From: Hymenobacter terrestris | GTDB lineage: Bacteria > Bacteroidota > Bacteroidia > Cytophagales > Hymenobacteraceae | Assembly: GCF_013377905.1 (NCBI RefSeq) | Contig: NZ_JABKAV010000020.1 | Location: forward strand, 1 to 60,502 | Direction of reading: 5' to 3' | Length of the DNA: 60,502 nt | Shown: piece after piece, positions 36,747 to 44,412 of the stretch | How the letters are laid out: each line of letters starts with the position of its first letter | Position numbering within the stretch: position 1 is the stretch's first letter | Position numbers and translations under genes: made by a program | Notes under the pieces: generated by a model | What the model saw: only the letters and a program-made list of their open reading frames with translations | The model's database searches: none | What the model was told of the DNA's origin: nothing

Positions 36747-36845
36747 GAATTAAAAATTAAAAGGTAAAAATTGAGAGGGTTGAATTGACTAACTATCCCT
36801 TTTTGAGCGGGCAGCCAGCCAATTTTTGATTCTCAATTTTTAATT
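36747..36845. repeat. AT-rich inverted repeat between efp and fabH (family G)
   Basis: GAATTAAAAATTAAAAGG on the left and CTCAATTTTTAATTG on the right with AAAAATTGAGA / TTGATTCTCAA pairing. Similar to the copy between accB and accC. It also overlaps the fabH stop codon region. Confidence 0.65.
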
Positions 36846-37846
36846 GTGCCGGCGGCACCATCGTATGCCCATTTCAGGTAGAGCGCGCCCCAGGTGAAGC
36901 CGCCACCGAAGGCGGCGATGATGAGGTTGTCGCCTTTGCGCAGCTGCTGCTCGTAGTCGGAGAGGCAGAGCGGAATGGTACCGTTGGTGGTGTTGCCGTA
37001 GCGGTGAATGTTGAGCATCACCTTCTGGGGACCGATACCCACGCGGTGGGCCGTGGCATCGATGATGCGCTTGTTGGCCTGATGAGGCACGAGCCAGTCG
37101 ATGGTTTCGGCCGTGAGGCCGTTGCGCTCCGATACTTGGGCGGCTACGTCGGCCATGTTTTTTACGGCAAACTTGAACACGGCCGCACCTTCCTGATGCA
37201 CGTAATGCTCCCGGTTGGCCACGGTTTCGGCCGAAGGAGGGCGACGCGAGCCCCCGGCTTTCTGGTGCAGGTACTGCTCGCCGTTGCCGTCGGAGTGCAG
37301 CTCCTGGTCGAGCAAACCTAGGCCCTCGTGGTTGGGTTCGAGCAAAACGGCCCCGGCTCCGTCGCCGAAGATGATGCAGGTGGAGCGGTCGGTGTAGTCG
37401 ATGATGCTCGACATCTTGTCGGCCCCCACCACTACCACTTTTTTGTAGGTGCCGGTAGCAATGAATTGCGCCCCGGTGGCCAAGGCATACATAAAGCCCG
37501 AGCAGGCTGCCTGCATGTCGAAGCTGAATGACTTGGTGGCACCCACGGCGGCCGAAATAATGTTGGCCGTGGCCGGAAATACTAAATCGGGGGTAGTGGT
37601 GGCGCAGATGATCAGGTCAATGTCGGCGGCGGCCACACCGGTTTTAGCCAGCAGATTTTCCACTGCTTTCACGCCCATCACCGAGGTGCCCTGACCTTCG
37701 CCCTTCAGTATGTGCCGCTCCTGAATACCCGTGCGGCTCAATATCCACTCGTCAGTCGTATCAACCAAAGTTTCCAGTTCCTGGTTGGTGAGCACGTAGT
37801 CGGGCACGTAGGCACCCACCCCGGAAATGGCGGCGGTAATCTTCAT
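36833..37846 (-). CDS. fabH: Beta-ketoacyl-ACP synthase III
   Basis: A 337-residue enzyme that condenses acetyl-CoA or branched primers with malonyl-ACP to start fatty-acid synthesis. The triad is Cys115 (QAACSGF), His255 (VPHQANKR) and Asn285 (RYGNTTNG). An insertion of about 20 residues ([14 protein letters not shown]) lies after residue 190. Start at 37846 ([15 protein letters not shown]); the 37 codons before it are not family sequence. If the longer reading were used it would overlap plsX. Confidence 0.95.
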   Translation of the reverse strand: MKITAAISGVGAYVPDYVLTNQELETLVDTTDEWILSRTGIQERHILKGEGQGTSVMGVKAVENLLAKTGVAAADIDLIICATTTPDLVFPATANIISAAVGATKSFSFDMQAACSGFMYALATGAQFIATGTYKKVVVVGADKMSSIIDYTDRSTCIIFGDGAGAVLLEPNHEGLGLLDQELHSDGNGEQYLHQKAGGSRRPPSAETVANREHYVHQEGAAVFKFAVKNMADVAAQVSERNGLTAETIDWLVPHQANKRIIDATAHRVGIGPQKVMLNIHRYGNTTNGTIPLCLSDYEQQLRKGDNLIIAAFGGGFTWGALYLKWAYDGAAGTIKN

Positions 37847-37922
37847 GAGTGGAGCAAAGAGACAAGAGATACGGCCCGCAAAAAGTCCGGCCTCCCCAAA
37901 GGAAACCGGACGAAGCCGAAAA

Positions 37923-38864
37923 TCAGGACTTGAAAGTAGCTTTAATTTGGTCGGCAATGCCGGCCGTGGCCATTTGGTAGCCTTGCAGCAGCATATTGCA
38001 GATGGCTTTGGGCGTGCTCACGCCATGCCCGATAATGGCATTGCCGTTAACGCCCAAGATGGGAGAACCGCCCACCGACTCGTAGTTGAACTGCTCGAAA
38101 AACGGGTCGTGGAAGTTTTTGTCAACCAGCGCATCGTACACCGACTCCGCCATTTTCAGCAGCACGTTGCCCGTAAAACCGTCGCAGATAATGACGTCGG
38201 CTTTCTCGTTGAACAGGTCGCGGCCCTCGATATTGCCGATGAAGTTGATGTGCGGGTTGACTTTGAGCAACTGGTGGGCCGCCTGGGTGGCCGCCGTACC
38301 TTTGCCTTCTTCCTCACCCAGGTTCATCAGGCCAACTTTGGGCCGTTCGATGCCCAGCACATACTGGGCATACAAGGAGCCCAGCTCGCCGAATTGCTCC
38401 AGCATTTCGGGTTTGCAGTCGGCGTTGGCGCCCACATCGAGCATGATGCAGGTGCCGCCGTGTAGTTTGGGAACGAAGTTGGCAATAGCCGGGCGTAGCA
38501 CGCCGGGCACAGCCTTTACGCTGAACATAGCCCCCACAAGCATAGCCCCGGTGTTGCCGGCCGAGCAGAATGCCTCCACCTCGCGGGTGGCCAGCATGCG
38601 GTAGCCCACAGCAATACTCGAATCCTGCTTGTGCTGGTAGGCTTTGGCAGGATGCTCGCCCATCTCAATAATCTGCGAAGCAGGCACCAGCATAAGGGCC
38701 TCGGCGGCGGCCCCGTGCGCGGTCAGCAACGGCCGCACGGCTTCCTCCTGACCAATAAGCACAATCTGAGCCTTGCCTGCCAGCTGTTGAGCGGCAAGCA
38801 CGGCCCCATCGACGGCGGCTTGGGGAGCAAAATCGCCTCCCATTGCGTCCAGGGCTATCTTCAT
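37923..38864 (-). CDS. plsX: Phosphate acyltransferase PlsX
   Basis: A 313-residue enzyme that makes acyl-phosphate from acyl-ACP for phospholipid synthesis. It opens with the family [14 protein letters not shown], has a [10 protein letters not shown] segment and a [13 protein letters not shown] stretch near the C-terminus. It lies between rpmF and fabH on the same strand, the classic arrangement. Confidence 0.96.
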   Translation of the reverse strand: MKIALDAMGGDFAPQAAVDGAVLAAQQLAGKAQIVLIGQEEAVRPLLTAHGAAAEALMLVPASQIIEMGEHPAKAYQHKQDSSIAVGYRMLATREVEAFCSAGNTGAMLVGAMFSVKAVPGVLRPAIANFVPKLHGGTCIMLDVGANADCKPEMLEQFGELGSLYAQYVLGIERPKVGLMNLGEEEGKGTAATQAAHQLLKVNPHINFIGNIEGRDLFNEKADVIICDGFTGNVLLKMAESVYDALVDKNFHDPFFEQFNYESVGGSPILGVNGNAIIGHGVSTPKAICNMLLQGYQMATAGIADQIKATFKS

Positions 38865-38892
38865 GAAAGAAAAGTCAAGAGGGTCGAAAATT

Positions 38893-38975
38893 TTTGAGCT
38901 GTCAGCTAATAGCTGTTAGCCGTTAGCTTCTGTTTTGGCAAAAGCTAACAGCTAACAGCTATCAGCTATCAGCTT
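38893..38975. repeat. Dispersed repeat family F, copy 2
   Basis: AGCTGTCAGCTAATAGCTG and GCTAACAGCTAACAGCTATC recur as partly palindromic units between rpmF and plsX. Sister copy at 28935-29040. Confidence 0.65.
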
Positions 38976-38987
38976 AAAAAAGGAAGG

Positions 38988-39212
38988 CTATTCGTCGTCG
39001 CTGTCGAGCGGGGCGGCAGCGGCTACGGGAGCGTAGTTCTTGATGGCAACTTTACCATTCAGGTACAGGTCACCGTCAACTACGTAGGCCTTGTGGCGCA
39101 GGTGCAGTTCGCCCGTATTCGAGCAAAGGGTTACGGCCTTGGGAGTGAGGTGGTAGTGGCTGCGACGTCTGTCGCGGGCGGCGGAGGAGGTCCGGCGTTT
39201 AGGATGAGCCAT
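38988..39212 (-). CDS. rpmF: 50S ribosomal protein L32
   Basis: A 74-residue L32. The N-terminus MAHPKRRTSSAARDRRRSHY is typical. Of the four zinc-binding cysteines of the C+ form only Cys30 remains (LCSNTGELHLRHKAY), so this is a zinc-independent form. A C-terminal acidic extension (DSDDE) is added. Sits between DUF177 and plsX. Confidence 0.95.
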   Translation of the reverse strand: MAHPKRRTSSAARDRRRSHYHLTPKAVTLCSNTGELHLRHKAYVVDGDLYLNGKVAIKNYAPVAAAAPLDSDDE

Positions 39213-39273
39213 GAGAAGAAAACAGTGAAAAAATGGAAAAATTTAAAAGTAAAAACTCAGGCGGACTTAACGC

Positions 39274-39837
39274 CTAATTGAGGTTGCGGAGGGCGTTCCA
39301 GCGCGGGTCAGATTCATCCTCATCGTCGGCGGCATCCTCGCCGCGGGTCGTGAAGATGAGCTTGGTTTTGGCGTCGGGCTCGTCGTCGGGCTCGTTCTGG
39401 AAACGCGGGTGCAGCTTCTTCATCGGCAGGGCCAGCCCTACAAAGTCGAACAGGTGCTGGGCCAGCGGCAAAGTCTGGGCGTCGGGCGTGATTTGCAGCA
39501 CGTTGTCGTCGAGCTCCTTGTTTTCGTCGCCGAAGCGTACCAGCAGCTGCTCGTGCGCCTTAATGTCCTGGTCGTAGTCGTCGAGACTCCGGTCACACAC
39601 CTGGCGTACGGTGCCGTTCAGGTCGAAATCAACCGTGATGAGGCGCTCGGTTTTATGCAGCGTTACGTCCACATGCACGTTGCCGTCCGGAATCAGCTCC
39701 TGATCGAATTGCTCGAAAAAGGCACTATCGAGCGTGAACTCGAAGTGGTGCGTTTTATCGGCCAGCCGGGCTATGTTGATGGTAGTAGGCGAATCCTTTT
39801 TCACGGGAGGTAGTGGCAAGGGGGCAAAAGTAGGCAC
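39274..39837 (-). CDS. DUF177 (YceD) family protein
   Basis: A 187-residue protein whose gene almost always precedes rpmF. It has the VTLHKTERLITVDFDLNGTVRQVCDRSLDD core and acidic C-terminus. The family is thought to act in large-subunit rRNA or ribosome assembly. The start codon is uncertain: GTG at 39837 or GTG at 39804. Confidence 0.88.
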   Translation of the reverse strand: MPTFAPLPLPPVKKDSPTTINIARLADKTHHFEFTLDSAFFEQFDQELIPDGNVHVDVTLHKTERLITVDFDLNGTVRQVCDRSLDDYDQDIKAHEQLLVRFGDENKELDDNVLQITPDAQTLPLAQHLFDFVGLALPMKKLHPRFQNEPDDEPDAKTKLIFTTRGEDAADDEDESDPRWNALRNLN

Positions 39838-39873
39838 TTTTGCCCGGTATGTACAAGGTGGTGCGGGGCGGGG

Positions 39874-40242
39874 TCAGGCGTTTTTCAAAATGAAATCCGA
39901 AGGTATCCCCAGCCGCTCATACAGACGTTTGGCTAAGTCGAGCGTTACGCGGCGCTTACCGCTCAGGATCTGCGAGAGGCGCCCGGCGGGCACTTCGAGC
40001 AGCTCGGCCAACTCCTTTTGCTTGAGGCGCATCTGCTGACGCTTGAGCTCAATCATCTCGGCCAGCGAGGTGGGCAGGTTCGGAATCGGGAGCAGGCCTA
40101 GCTTGCCTTCGTAGATATCGAGGGCCGCAATCAGGGTGCGAAACTCAGTCTCCAGCACCTCGTTGCCTTCCACGCCCGCGGCCGCCAGCGCATCGAGGCG
40201 GCGCAGGGCAGTACGGTAGTCAATGGGAGTCTGGAGGAGCAT
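39874..40242 (-). CDS. HigA-like XRE transcriptional regulator
   Basis: A 122-residue DNA-binding protein. The N-terminal half (YRTALRRLDALA through YEGKLGLLPIPN) and a C-terminal helix-turn-helix (residues about 65-115, QKELAELLEVPAGRLSQILS) match the HigA antitoxin type. No HigB-like toxin gene is present on either side. It stands between pdxA and DUF177, where this cluster usually has no gene. Its leader has a promoter, two palindromic operator-like sites and a hairpin. It could autoregulate and control the downstream lipid-synthesis genes; that is inference. ATG at 40242; a TTG 9 codons upstream is possible. Confidence 0.86.
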   Translation of the reverse strand: MLLQTPIDYRTALRRLDALAAAGVEGNEVLETEFRTLIAALDIYEGKLGLLPIPNLPTSLAEMIELKRQQMRLKQKELAELLEVPAGRLSQILSGKRRVTLDLAKRLYERLGIPSDFILKNA

Positions 40243-40258
40243 GTAGTTACGCTGATAG

Positions 40259-40302
40259 CCACTAGGCAAGCAAAACGCCGGAGCCTAGTGGTTCCGGCGT
40301 TT
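40259..40302 (-). promoter_or_regulatory. Leader hairpin with alternative pairing upstream of the HigA-like gene
   Basis: A perfect 10-bp stem (40273-40282 with 40293-40302) has a 10-nt loop. Nine loop bases (40283-40291) are perfectly complementary to 40259-40267 further downstream in the transcript. The hairpin is followed by TTTTGCTT on the minus strand. The two pairings form either a pseudoknot or mutually exclusive structures. Confidence 0.65.
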
Positions 40303-40308
40303 CTACTG

Positions 40309-40339
40309 CAAAGGTAAAGAGCAATTCTGAATTCGCAAA
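40309..40339 (-). promoter_or_regulatory. Bacteroidota-type promoter of the HigA-like gene
   Basis: On the minus strand TTTG (40336-40339) and TACCTTTG (40309-40316) are separated by 19 nt, matching the -33 / -7 consensus. Transcription would begin near 40302, right at the leader hairpin. Confidence 0.65.
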
Positions 40340-40370
40340 GAAACTTTCGATTTTGGAAAGAAAGTTTCGA
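40337..40370. promoter_or_regulatory. Paired operator-like sites
   Basis: Two copies of AAAGAAA-S-TTTCGA (40337-40350 and 40357-40370) differ in one base and start exactly 20 bp apart, two turns of the helix. Each contains the palindrome GAAA-S-TTTC. The first overlaps the -33 element of the promoter, a position suited to repression. Confidence 0.55.
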
Positions 40371-40391
40371 AAAAGGGGTGATTAGGTGATG

Positions 40392-40514
40392 GAGTGTGGA
40401 GGAACGTCATTCAGAGCGCAGCGAAGAATCTCGCGTGCTCATGTTCGGTACCGTCAGTCCGACGATTACGAGCGAGATTCTTCGCTGCGCTCTGAATGAC
40501 GTTCCTCCACACTC
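40392..40514. repeat. Long perfect palindrome (dispersed repeat family A, copy 2)
   Basis: Arms of 43 nt (40392-40434 and 40472-40514) are perfect reverse complements around a 37-nt loop. The inner core is the same as at 5276; the outer GAGTGTGGAGGAAC part is unique to this copy yet perfectly paired. It lies between pdxA and the HigA-like gene. Confidence 0.9.
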
Positions 40515-40540
40515 TACATAACCACTCTTGTCACCGTCCA

Positions 40541-41599
40541 CTACTCCCTTCTACCCCTGTCGCGCGGAGCAGGGCTAGGGATAAGAGGTTTGATTTCGGC
40601 TTCGGCCTGGCGGTATTTTACCAGTTCGCAGGCCAGGTACAAGGCTTCGCGGAACGATGTTTCGTCGGCTTTGAACTGACCGGCGAGGCCGTAGGCGGTT
40701 CCGTGGTCGGGGGAGGTGCGGATGACGGACAGGCCGGCCGTGTAGTTGACGCCCCGCTCGAAGGCCAGGGTTTTGAAGGGAATCAGGCCTTGGTCGTGGT
40801 AGAGCGACAGGGTAGCGTCGAACTGCTTGTACTGGCCAGTGCCGAAGTAGCCGTCGGCGGGGTAGGGGCCGAACACCAAGTGGCCGCTCTGGAGCAGCTG
40901 CTGAATAACGGGCGTTACCACGGCAGCCTCCTCGGTGCCGAGCAGGCCGTTTTCGCCGGCATGGGGGTTAAGGCCCAGCACCGCTACGCGCGGCTTCTCG
41001 ATGCCGAAGTCGTTCTTCAGGGAGGCCAGCAGAATCCGGAGCTTATTGGTGAGCAACTCTTTGGTAAGGCGTGCGGGCACATCCTTGAGCGGGATATGGC
41101 CCGTGGCGGTGGCCACCCGTAGTTCGTCGGCTACGAGCAGCATCAGGCTCTCTTTGGCTTCAAAAAAGCTGGTCAGGAACTCGGTGTGGCCGGGGAAGCG
41201 GAAGTCGTCGGCCTGGGTGTTTTCCTTGCTGATAGGGGCCGTAACGAGGCCGTCGAGCAGGCCGGCCTTAAGGTCGCGGGCGGCGGCGAGCAGGCTTTGG
41301 CGGGCGGCTGCGCCGCTGGCCGCGCTGGGCTGGCCGGGCGTGAGCTGCACGTCGTCATCTTCCCAGCAGCTCACGGCGTTGTGCTTGCCGGGAGCAATGT
41401 CGGCCGCCTCGCGCACCTGCCGGAACCGCAGCGGCTCGTGGTTGGGGTCGGCGGGGAAGTCGTCGAAGAGTACGGCGGCCGTGCCGTACACTACCGGCGT
41501 GCAGAACTTGAGCAGGCGTGGGTCGAGAAAGGTTTTATAGATGACTTCGGGCCCGATACCGGCCAGGTCACCGACGGAAATACCAATTCGTGGGAGCAT
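40541..41599 (-). CDS. pdxA: 4-hydroxythreonine-4-phosphate dehydrogenase PdxA
   Basis: A 352-residue enzyme of vitamin B6 synthesis. Motifs: GDLAGIGPEVI at the start, metal-site histidines in FPGHTEFL, NPHAGENG and YHDQGLIPFK. The last about 12 residues (SPAPRDRGRRE) are unlike the family and border the repeat. In related genomes pdxA directly precedes DUF177 and rpmF; here the HigA-like gene comes between. Confidence 0.95.
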   Translation of the reverse strand: MLPRIGISVGDLAGIGPEVIYKTFLDPRLLKFCTPVVYGTAAVLFDDFPADPNHEPLRFRQVREAADIAPGKHNAVSCWEDDDVQLTPGQPSAASGAAARQSLLAAARDLKAGLLDGLVTAPISKENTQADDFRFPGHTEFLTSFFEAKESLMLLVADELRVATATGHIPLKDVPARLTKELLTNKLRILLASLKNDFGIEKPRVAVLGLNPHAGENGLLGTEEAAVVTPVIQQLLQSGHLVFGPYPADGYFGTGQYKQFDATLSLYHDQGLIPFKTLAFERGVNYTAGLSVIRTSPDHGTAYGLAGQFKADETSFREALYLACELVKYRQAEAEIKPLIPSPAPRDRGRRE

Positions 41600-41661
41600 T
41601 CTTTATTTGGAGCTTAGTGCTTCGTTGTTAGTGCTTAGGCAGTCTTTGGTGGGCTGGGCAA

Positions 41662-41785
41662 AAATAACGGTGTCATGCTGAGCGCAGCGGAGCGAAGTCG
41701 AAGCATCTCTACCGTTTTATTGCAGTCGTCAGGATTAGCGTTGCAGTAGAGAGGCTTCGGCAAGCTCAGCATGACACCGTTATTT
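41662..41785. repeat. Dispersed palindrome family B, copy downstream of pepA
   Basis: Outer arms of 22 nt pair perfectly (41662-41683 with 41764-41785), including the private flank AAATAACGGT. Inner parts (GAAGCATCTCTACCG and GTAGAGAGGCTTC) pair with mismatches. Confidence 0.85.
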
Positions 41786-41802
41786 CCCCCGTCGTTCTGA
41801 TA

Positions 41803-43254
41803 CTACGCCCGGCCTTTCAGATACTCATACGTTAACCTGACTGCCGTGCCGGTGCCGCCTTTGCCGCGGTACGAATCGGGGGCGGTGAGGAAGGCAGGTC
41901 CAGCAATATCGAAGTGGACCCAAGGATAGCCCTCGGCGTAGCGCTCCAGGAACTTGCCGGCCGAAATAGCGCCGGCCTCGGCCTTGCCCAGGTTGGTCAT
42001 GTCGGCAATGGGGCTCTTGATGTGGTCGGCGTACTCATCCCAGAGCGGAAACTCCACCAGACGCTCGTGAGTGGTGTTGCCGGCTTTCTTCAGGTCGGCC
42101 ATCACCTCCTCGTCGGCAGTACCCATGTATACGATGCCCTCGATGCCGATGGCGCGGGCGGCCGAGCCGGTGAGCGTGGCGTAGTCCATCACCAGCTCGG
42201 GGTTGTATTTCTTAGCGAAGGCTAGGGCGTCGGCCAGAATCAGACGACCTTCGGCGTCGGTGTTGAGCACTTCCACGCTCAGGCCGCTGTACATAGTAAT
42301 TACGTCGCCAGGGGCCAGGGCGGGGCCGCCGGGGCGGTTGTCGGTGGCTGGTACCAGTCCGATTACGTGCAGCGGAACCTTGTTTTTGGCCAGCGCCGTG
42401 AGTACGCCTACTACTACGGCTGCGCCGCCCATATCGCACTTCATCATGTCCATGCTGTTGGGCGTGGGCTTGAGGCTGAGGCCGCCGGTGTCGAACACCA
42501 CGCCTTTGCCTACCAGCACAATTGGCTTGGCATTAGTGGCGCCGGCCGGCTTGTACTCCATAATAGTGAACGTGGGCGGCTCGGGGCTGCCTTGGTTTAC
42601 GGCCAGCAGGCCACCCATGCGCAGGGCTTCAATGCGTACCAGGTCCAGTACTTCCACCTCAAAACCAGCTTCCTCGCCGGCCTTCTCGAATTGCTGTGCC
42701 AGTTGGGTGGCGTTGAGGTGGCTGTAGGGCTTGTTTACCAGGTCGCGGGCCAGGTACACGCCCTCCAGCACGCCCGCCAGCTCGGCCACCTTCTGCTCCG
42801 ATAAATCGGGGCCGACCAGCGTGAGCCGCTGCAGGGTGGGGGCTTGCTTGGATTTCTCGTCGGTTTTGTAGCCCGCGAACTGGTAGGCGGTCAGGGCGAT
42901 GCCTTCGGCCAGGGCCAGCGAAGCGCCGGCGGGCGTGAGGTTGCAGATGAACAGTTCCTCCACCTTATCGGCCTTGAGGCGGGCGTGCAGCTTGTGGCCG
43001 GCTTTGCGCAACGCCTCCAGGCCCAAAGCCGACGTCTTCTTTTCCTCGGCTACTATATAATAGTGCTGGTGGCTGTACTGGTTGACAACGACCAGCTTCT
43101 CGTCGGCGGCCAGCTGGGCGGCCACGTACTGGCGGGCGGCCTCGGGCAGGTCGGCGGCGGCCGTTACGGGCAGCTCGGTGGTGCCGGCGGGCAGAATGAA
43201 GACCGTGCTGGCAATGGCGGGAAAATCGGCGGCGTAGGCTAAGGTCAGGGACAT
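41803..43254 (-). CDS. Leucyl aminopeptidase (M17 family)
   Basis: A 483-residue cytosolic aminopeptidase with two metal ions. Signatures: GKGVVFDTGGLSLKP with metal-binding Asp, DMGGAA and the family hallmark NTDAEGRLILADAL. Start at 43254 (MSLTLAYAADFP); the 46 codons upstream include repeat sequence and are discounted. N-terminal domain is weakly conserved as usual. Divergent from rsmA. Confidence 0.95.
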   Translation of the reverse strand: MSLTLAYAADFPAIASTVFILPAGTTELPVTAAADLPEAARQYVAAQLAADEKLVVVNQYSHQHYYIVAEEKKTSALGLEALRKAGHKLHARLKADKVEELFICNLTPAGASLALAEGIALTAYQFAGYKTDEKSKQAPTLQRLTLVGPDLSEQKVAELAGVLEGVYLARDLVNKPYSHLNATQLAQQFEKAGEEAGFEVEVLDLVRIEALRMGGLLAVNQGSPEPPTFTIMEYKPAGATNAKPIVLVGKGVVFDTGGLSLKPTPNSMDMMKCDMGGAAVVVGVLTALAKNKVPLHVIGLVPATDNRPGGPALAPGDVITMYSGLSVEVLNTDAEGRLILADALAFAKKYNPELVMDYATLTGSAARAIGIEGIVYMGTADEEVMADLKKAGNTTHERLVEFPLWDEYADHIKSPIADMTNLGKAEAGAISAGKFLERYAEGYPWVHFDIAGPAFLTAPDSYRGKGGTGTAVRLTYEYLKGRA

Positions 43255-43305
43255 GGGCGGGATAGAACTGGAATGAAGCACCGGCCGAAACGACCGGCCG
43301 CGGCG

Positions 43306-43313
43306 TATCTTTG
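43306..43313 (+). promoter_or_regulatory. Possible -7 box for rsmA
   Basis: TATCTTTG matches TAnnTTTG on the plus strand, but it is about 235 bp upstream of rsmA and would place a family B repeat in the leader. Weakly supported. Confidence 0.3.
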
Positions 43314-43354
43314 GCCGTGAAGGTAGGAAGTTTAGGAGTTTAAGGATTGAAATA

Positions 43355-43487
43355 ACGTCATGCTTCATCTGCCGTTCGCGGAGTCGGAGCATCTCTACTG
43401 CCTCGTTGCTAAACTAGGCTGACGTTAAGAATACCATTGCGGTAGAGATGCTTCGACTGCGGCTGCGCCTTGGCTCAGCATGGCGGG
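43355..43487. repeat. Dispersed palindrome family B, degenerate copy upstream of rsmA
   Basis: AACGTCATGCTTCATCTG with GGAGCATCTCTACTG on the left and GGTAGAGATGCTTCG with GGCTCAGCATGGCGGG on the right. Pairing is imperfect, so this looks like an old copy. Confidence 0.7.
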
Positions 43488-43549
43488 AATCCTTTCTATT
43501 GCGGGCTCCTACCCATACTGCCTGCTCCTCCGCCACTCACTAAGCCCAA

Positions 43550-44338
43550 ATGGATTCCGTTAAAGCCAAAAAGCACCTCGGTCAGCACTTTCTCAACGAC
43601 CCCAACATTGCCCGCAACATTGTGGAGGCCCTGCGCCTGCCCGATGGCGTGAAGCACGTGCTTGAAATTGGACCCGGCATGGGCGTGCTTACCCAGACAC
43701 TGCTGCAGCACCCGGAGTACGAAACCGCGGTGGTGGAAATCGACCGCGACTCAGTGGCCTACCTGCAGAAGCACTACCCAGCCCTTGAGGACCGGATTTA
43801 CTCCCAGGACTTCCTGAAAATGGACCTGACGGCGCTCTACGGCGAGCAGCCGCTGAGCATCATCGGCAATTTCCCATACAACATCAGCACCCAGATTTAC
43901 TTCCAGATTCTGGCCCACCGTCAGCTGGTGCGCGAGAGCGTGGGCATGCTGCAAAAGGAGGTAGCCGACCGCTTGGCCACCGGCCCGGGCTCGAAAACCT
44001 ACGGCATCCTGAGCGTGCTGCTCCAGGCTTTCTACACCATTGACTACCTGTTCACGGTGCCTCCGCACGTGTTCAGCCCGCCGCCCAAGGTGCAGTCGGC
44101 CGTTATCCGCCTCACCCGCAACGACACCGTGCAGTTGGCCTGCGACGAAAAGCTGTTCTTCCGGGTCGTAAAACAGGCCTTCCAGACCCGTCGCAAAACC
44201 CTGCGCAACGCCCTCAAGCCGTTCGGCATGCCCCCCGAAACCACAACAGATGCCGTGTTCGACCTGCGGGCCGAGCAGCTCAGCGTGGCCGACTTCGTGG
44301 ACCTGACCAACCGCGTGGCGGCGAACAAGAGCGAGTAA
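43550..44338 (+). CDS. rsmA: 16S rRNA dimethyladenosine transferase
   Basis: A 262-residue SAM-dependent enzyme that dimethylates two adjacent adenosines near the 3' end of 16S rRNA. Motifs: KKHLGQHFLNDPNI, the SAM site LEIGPGMGVLTQ, and IIGNFPYNIS with catalytic NFPY in place of NLPY. C-terminal domain complete. ATG at 43550. Confidence 0.96.
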   Translation: MDSVKAKKHLGQHFLNDPNIARNIVEALRLPDGVKHVLEIGPGMGVLTQTLLQHPEYETAVVEIDRDSVAYLQKHYPALEDRIYSQDFLKMDLTALYGEQPLSIIGNFPYNISTQIYFQILAHRQLVRESVGMLQKEVADRLATGPGSKTYGILSVLLQAFYTIDYLFTVPPHVFSPPPKVQSAVIRLTRNDTVQLACDEKLFFRVVKQAFQTRRKTLRNALKPFGMPPETTTDAVFDLRAEQLSVADFVDLTNRVAANKSE

Positions 44339-44359
44339 AGTTACCAGTGTTGCTTGTCA

Positions 44360-44400
44360 GACGGTGTAGGGGCGGAGGCAAGTCTCGCCCCTACACCGTC
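44360..44400. terminator. Hairpin between convergent rsmA and DUF3078 (family C core)
   Basis: GACGGTGTAGGGGCG (44360-44374) pairs perfectly with 44386-44400 around an 11-nt loop. It shares the core of the family C element at 6444. No T-run follows on either strand, so function as terminator is plausible but not certain. Confidence 0.7.
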
Positions 44401-44412
44401 TTGGATGCCTTG

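Noticed and set aside
39874..40242. A complete HigBA toxin-antitoxin pair
   Set aside because: No HigB/RelE-like frame on either strand next to the HigA-like gene; upstream is only the leader and a palindrome.
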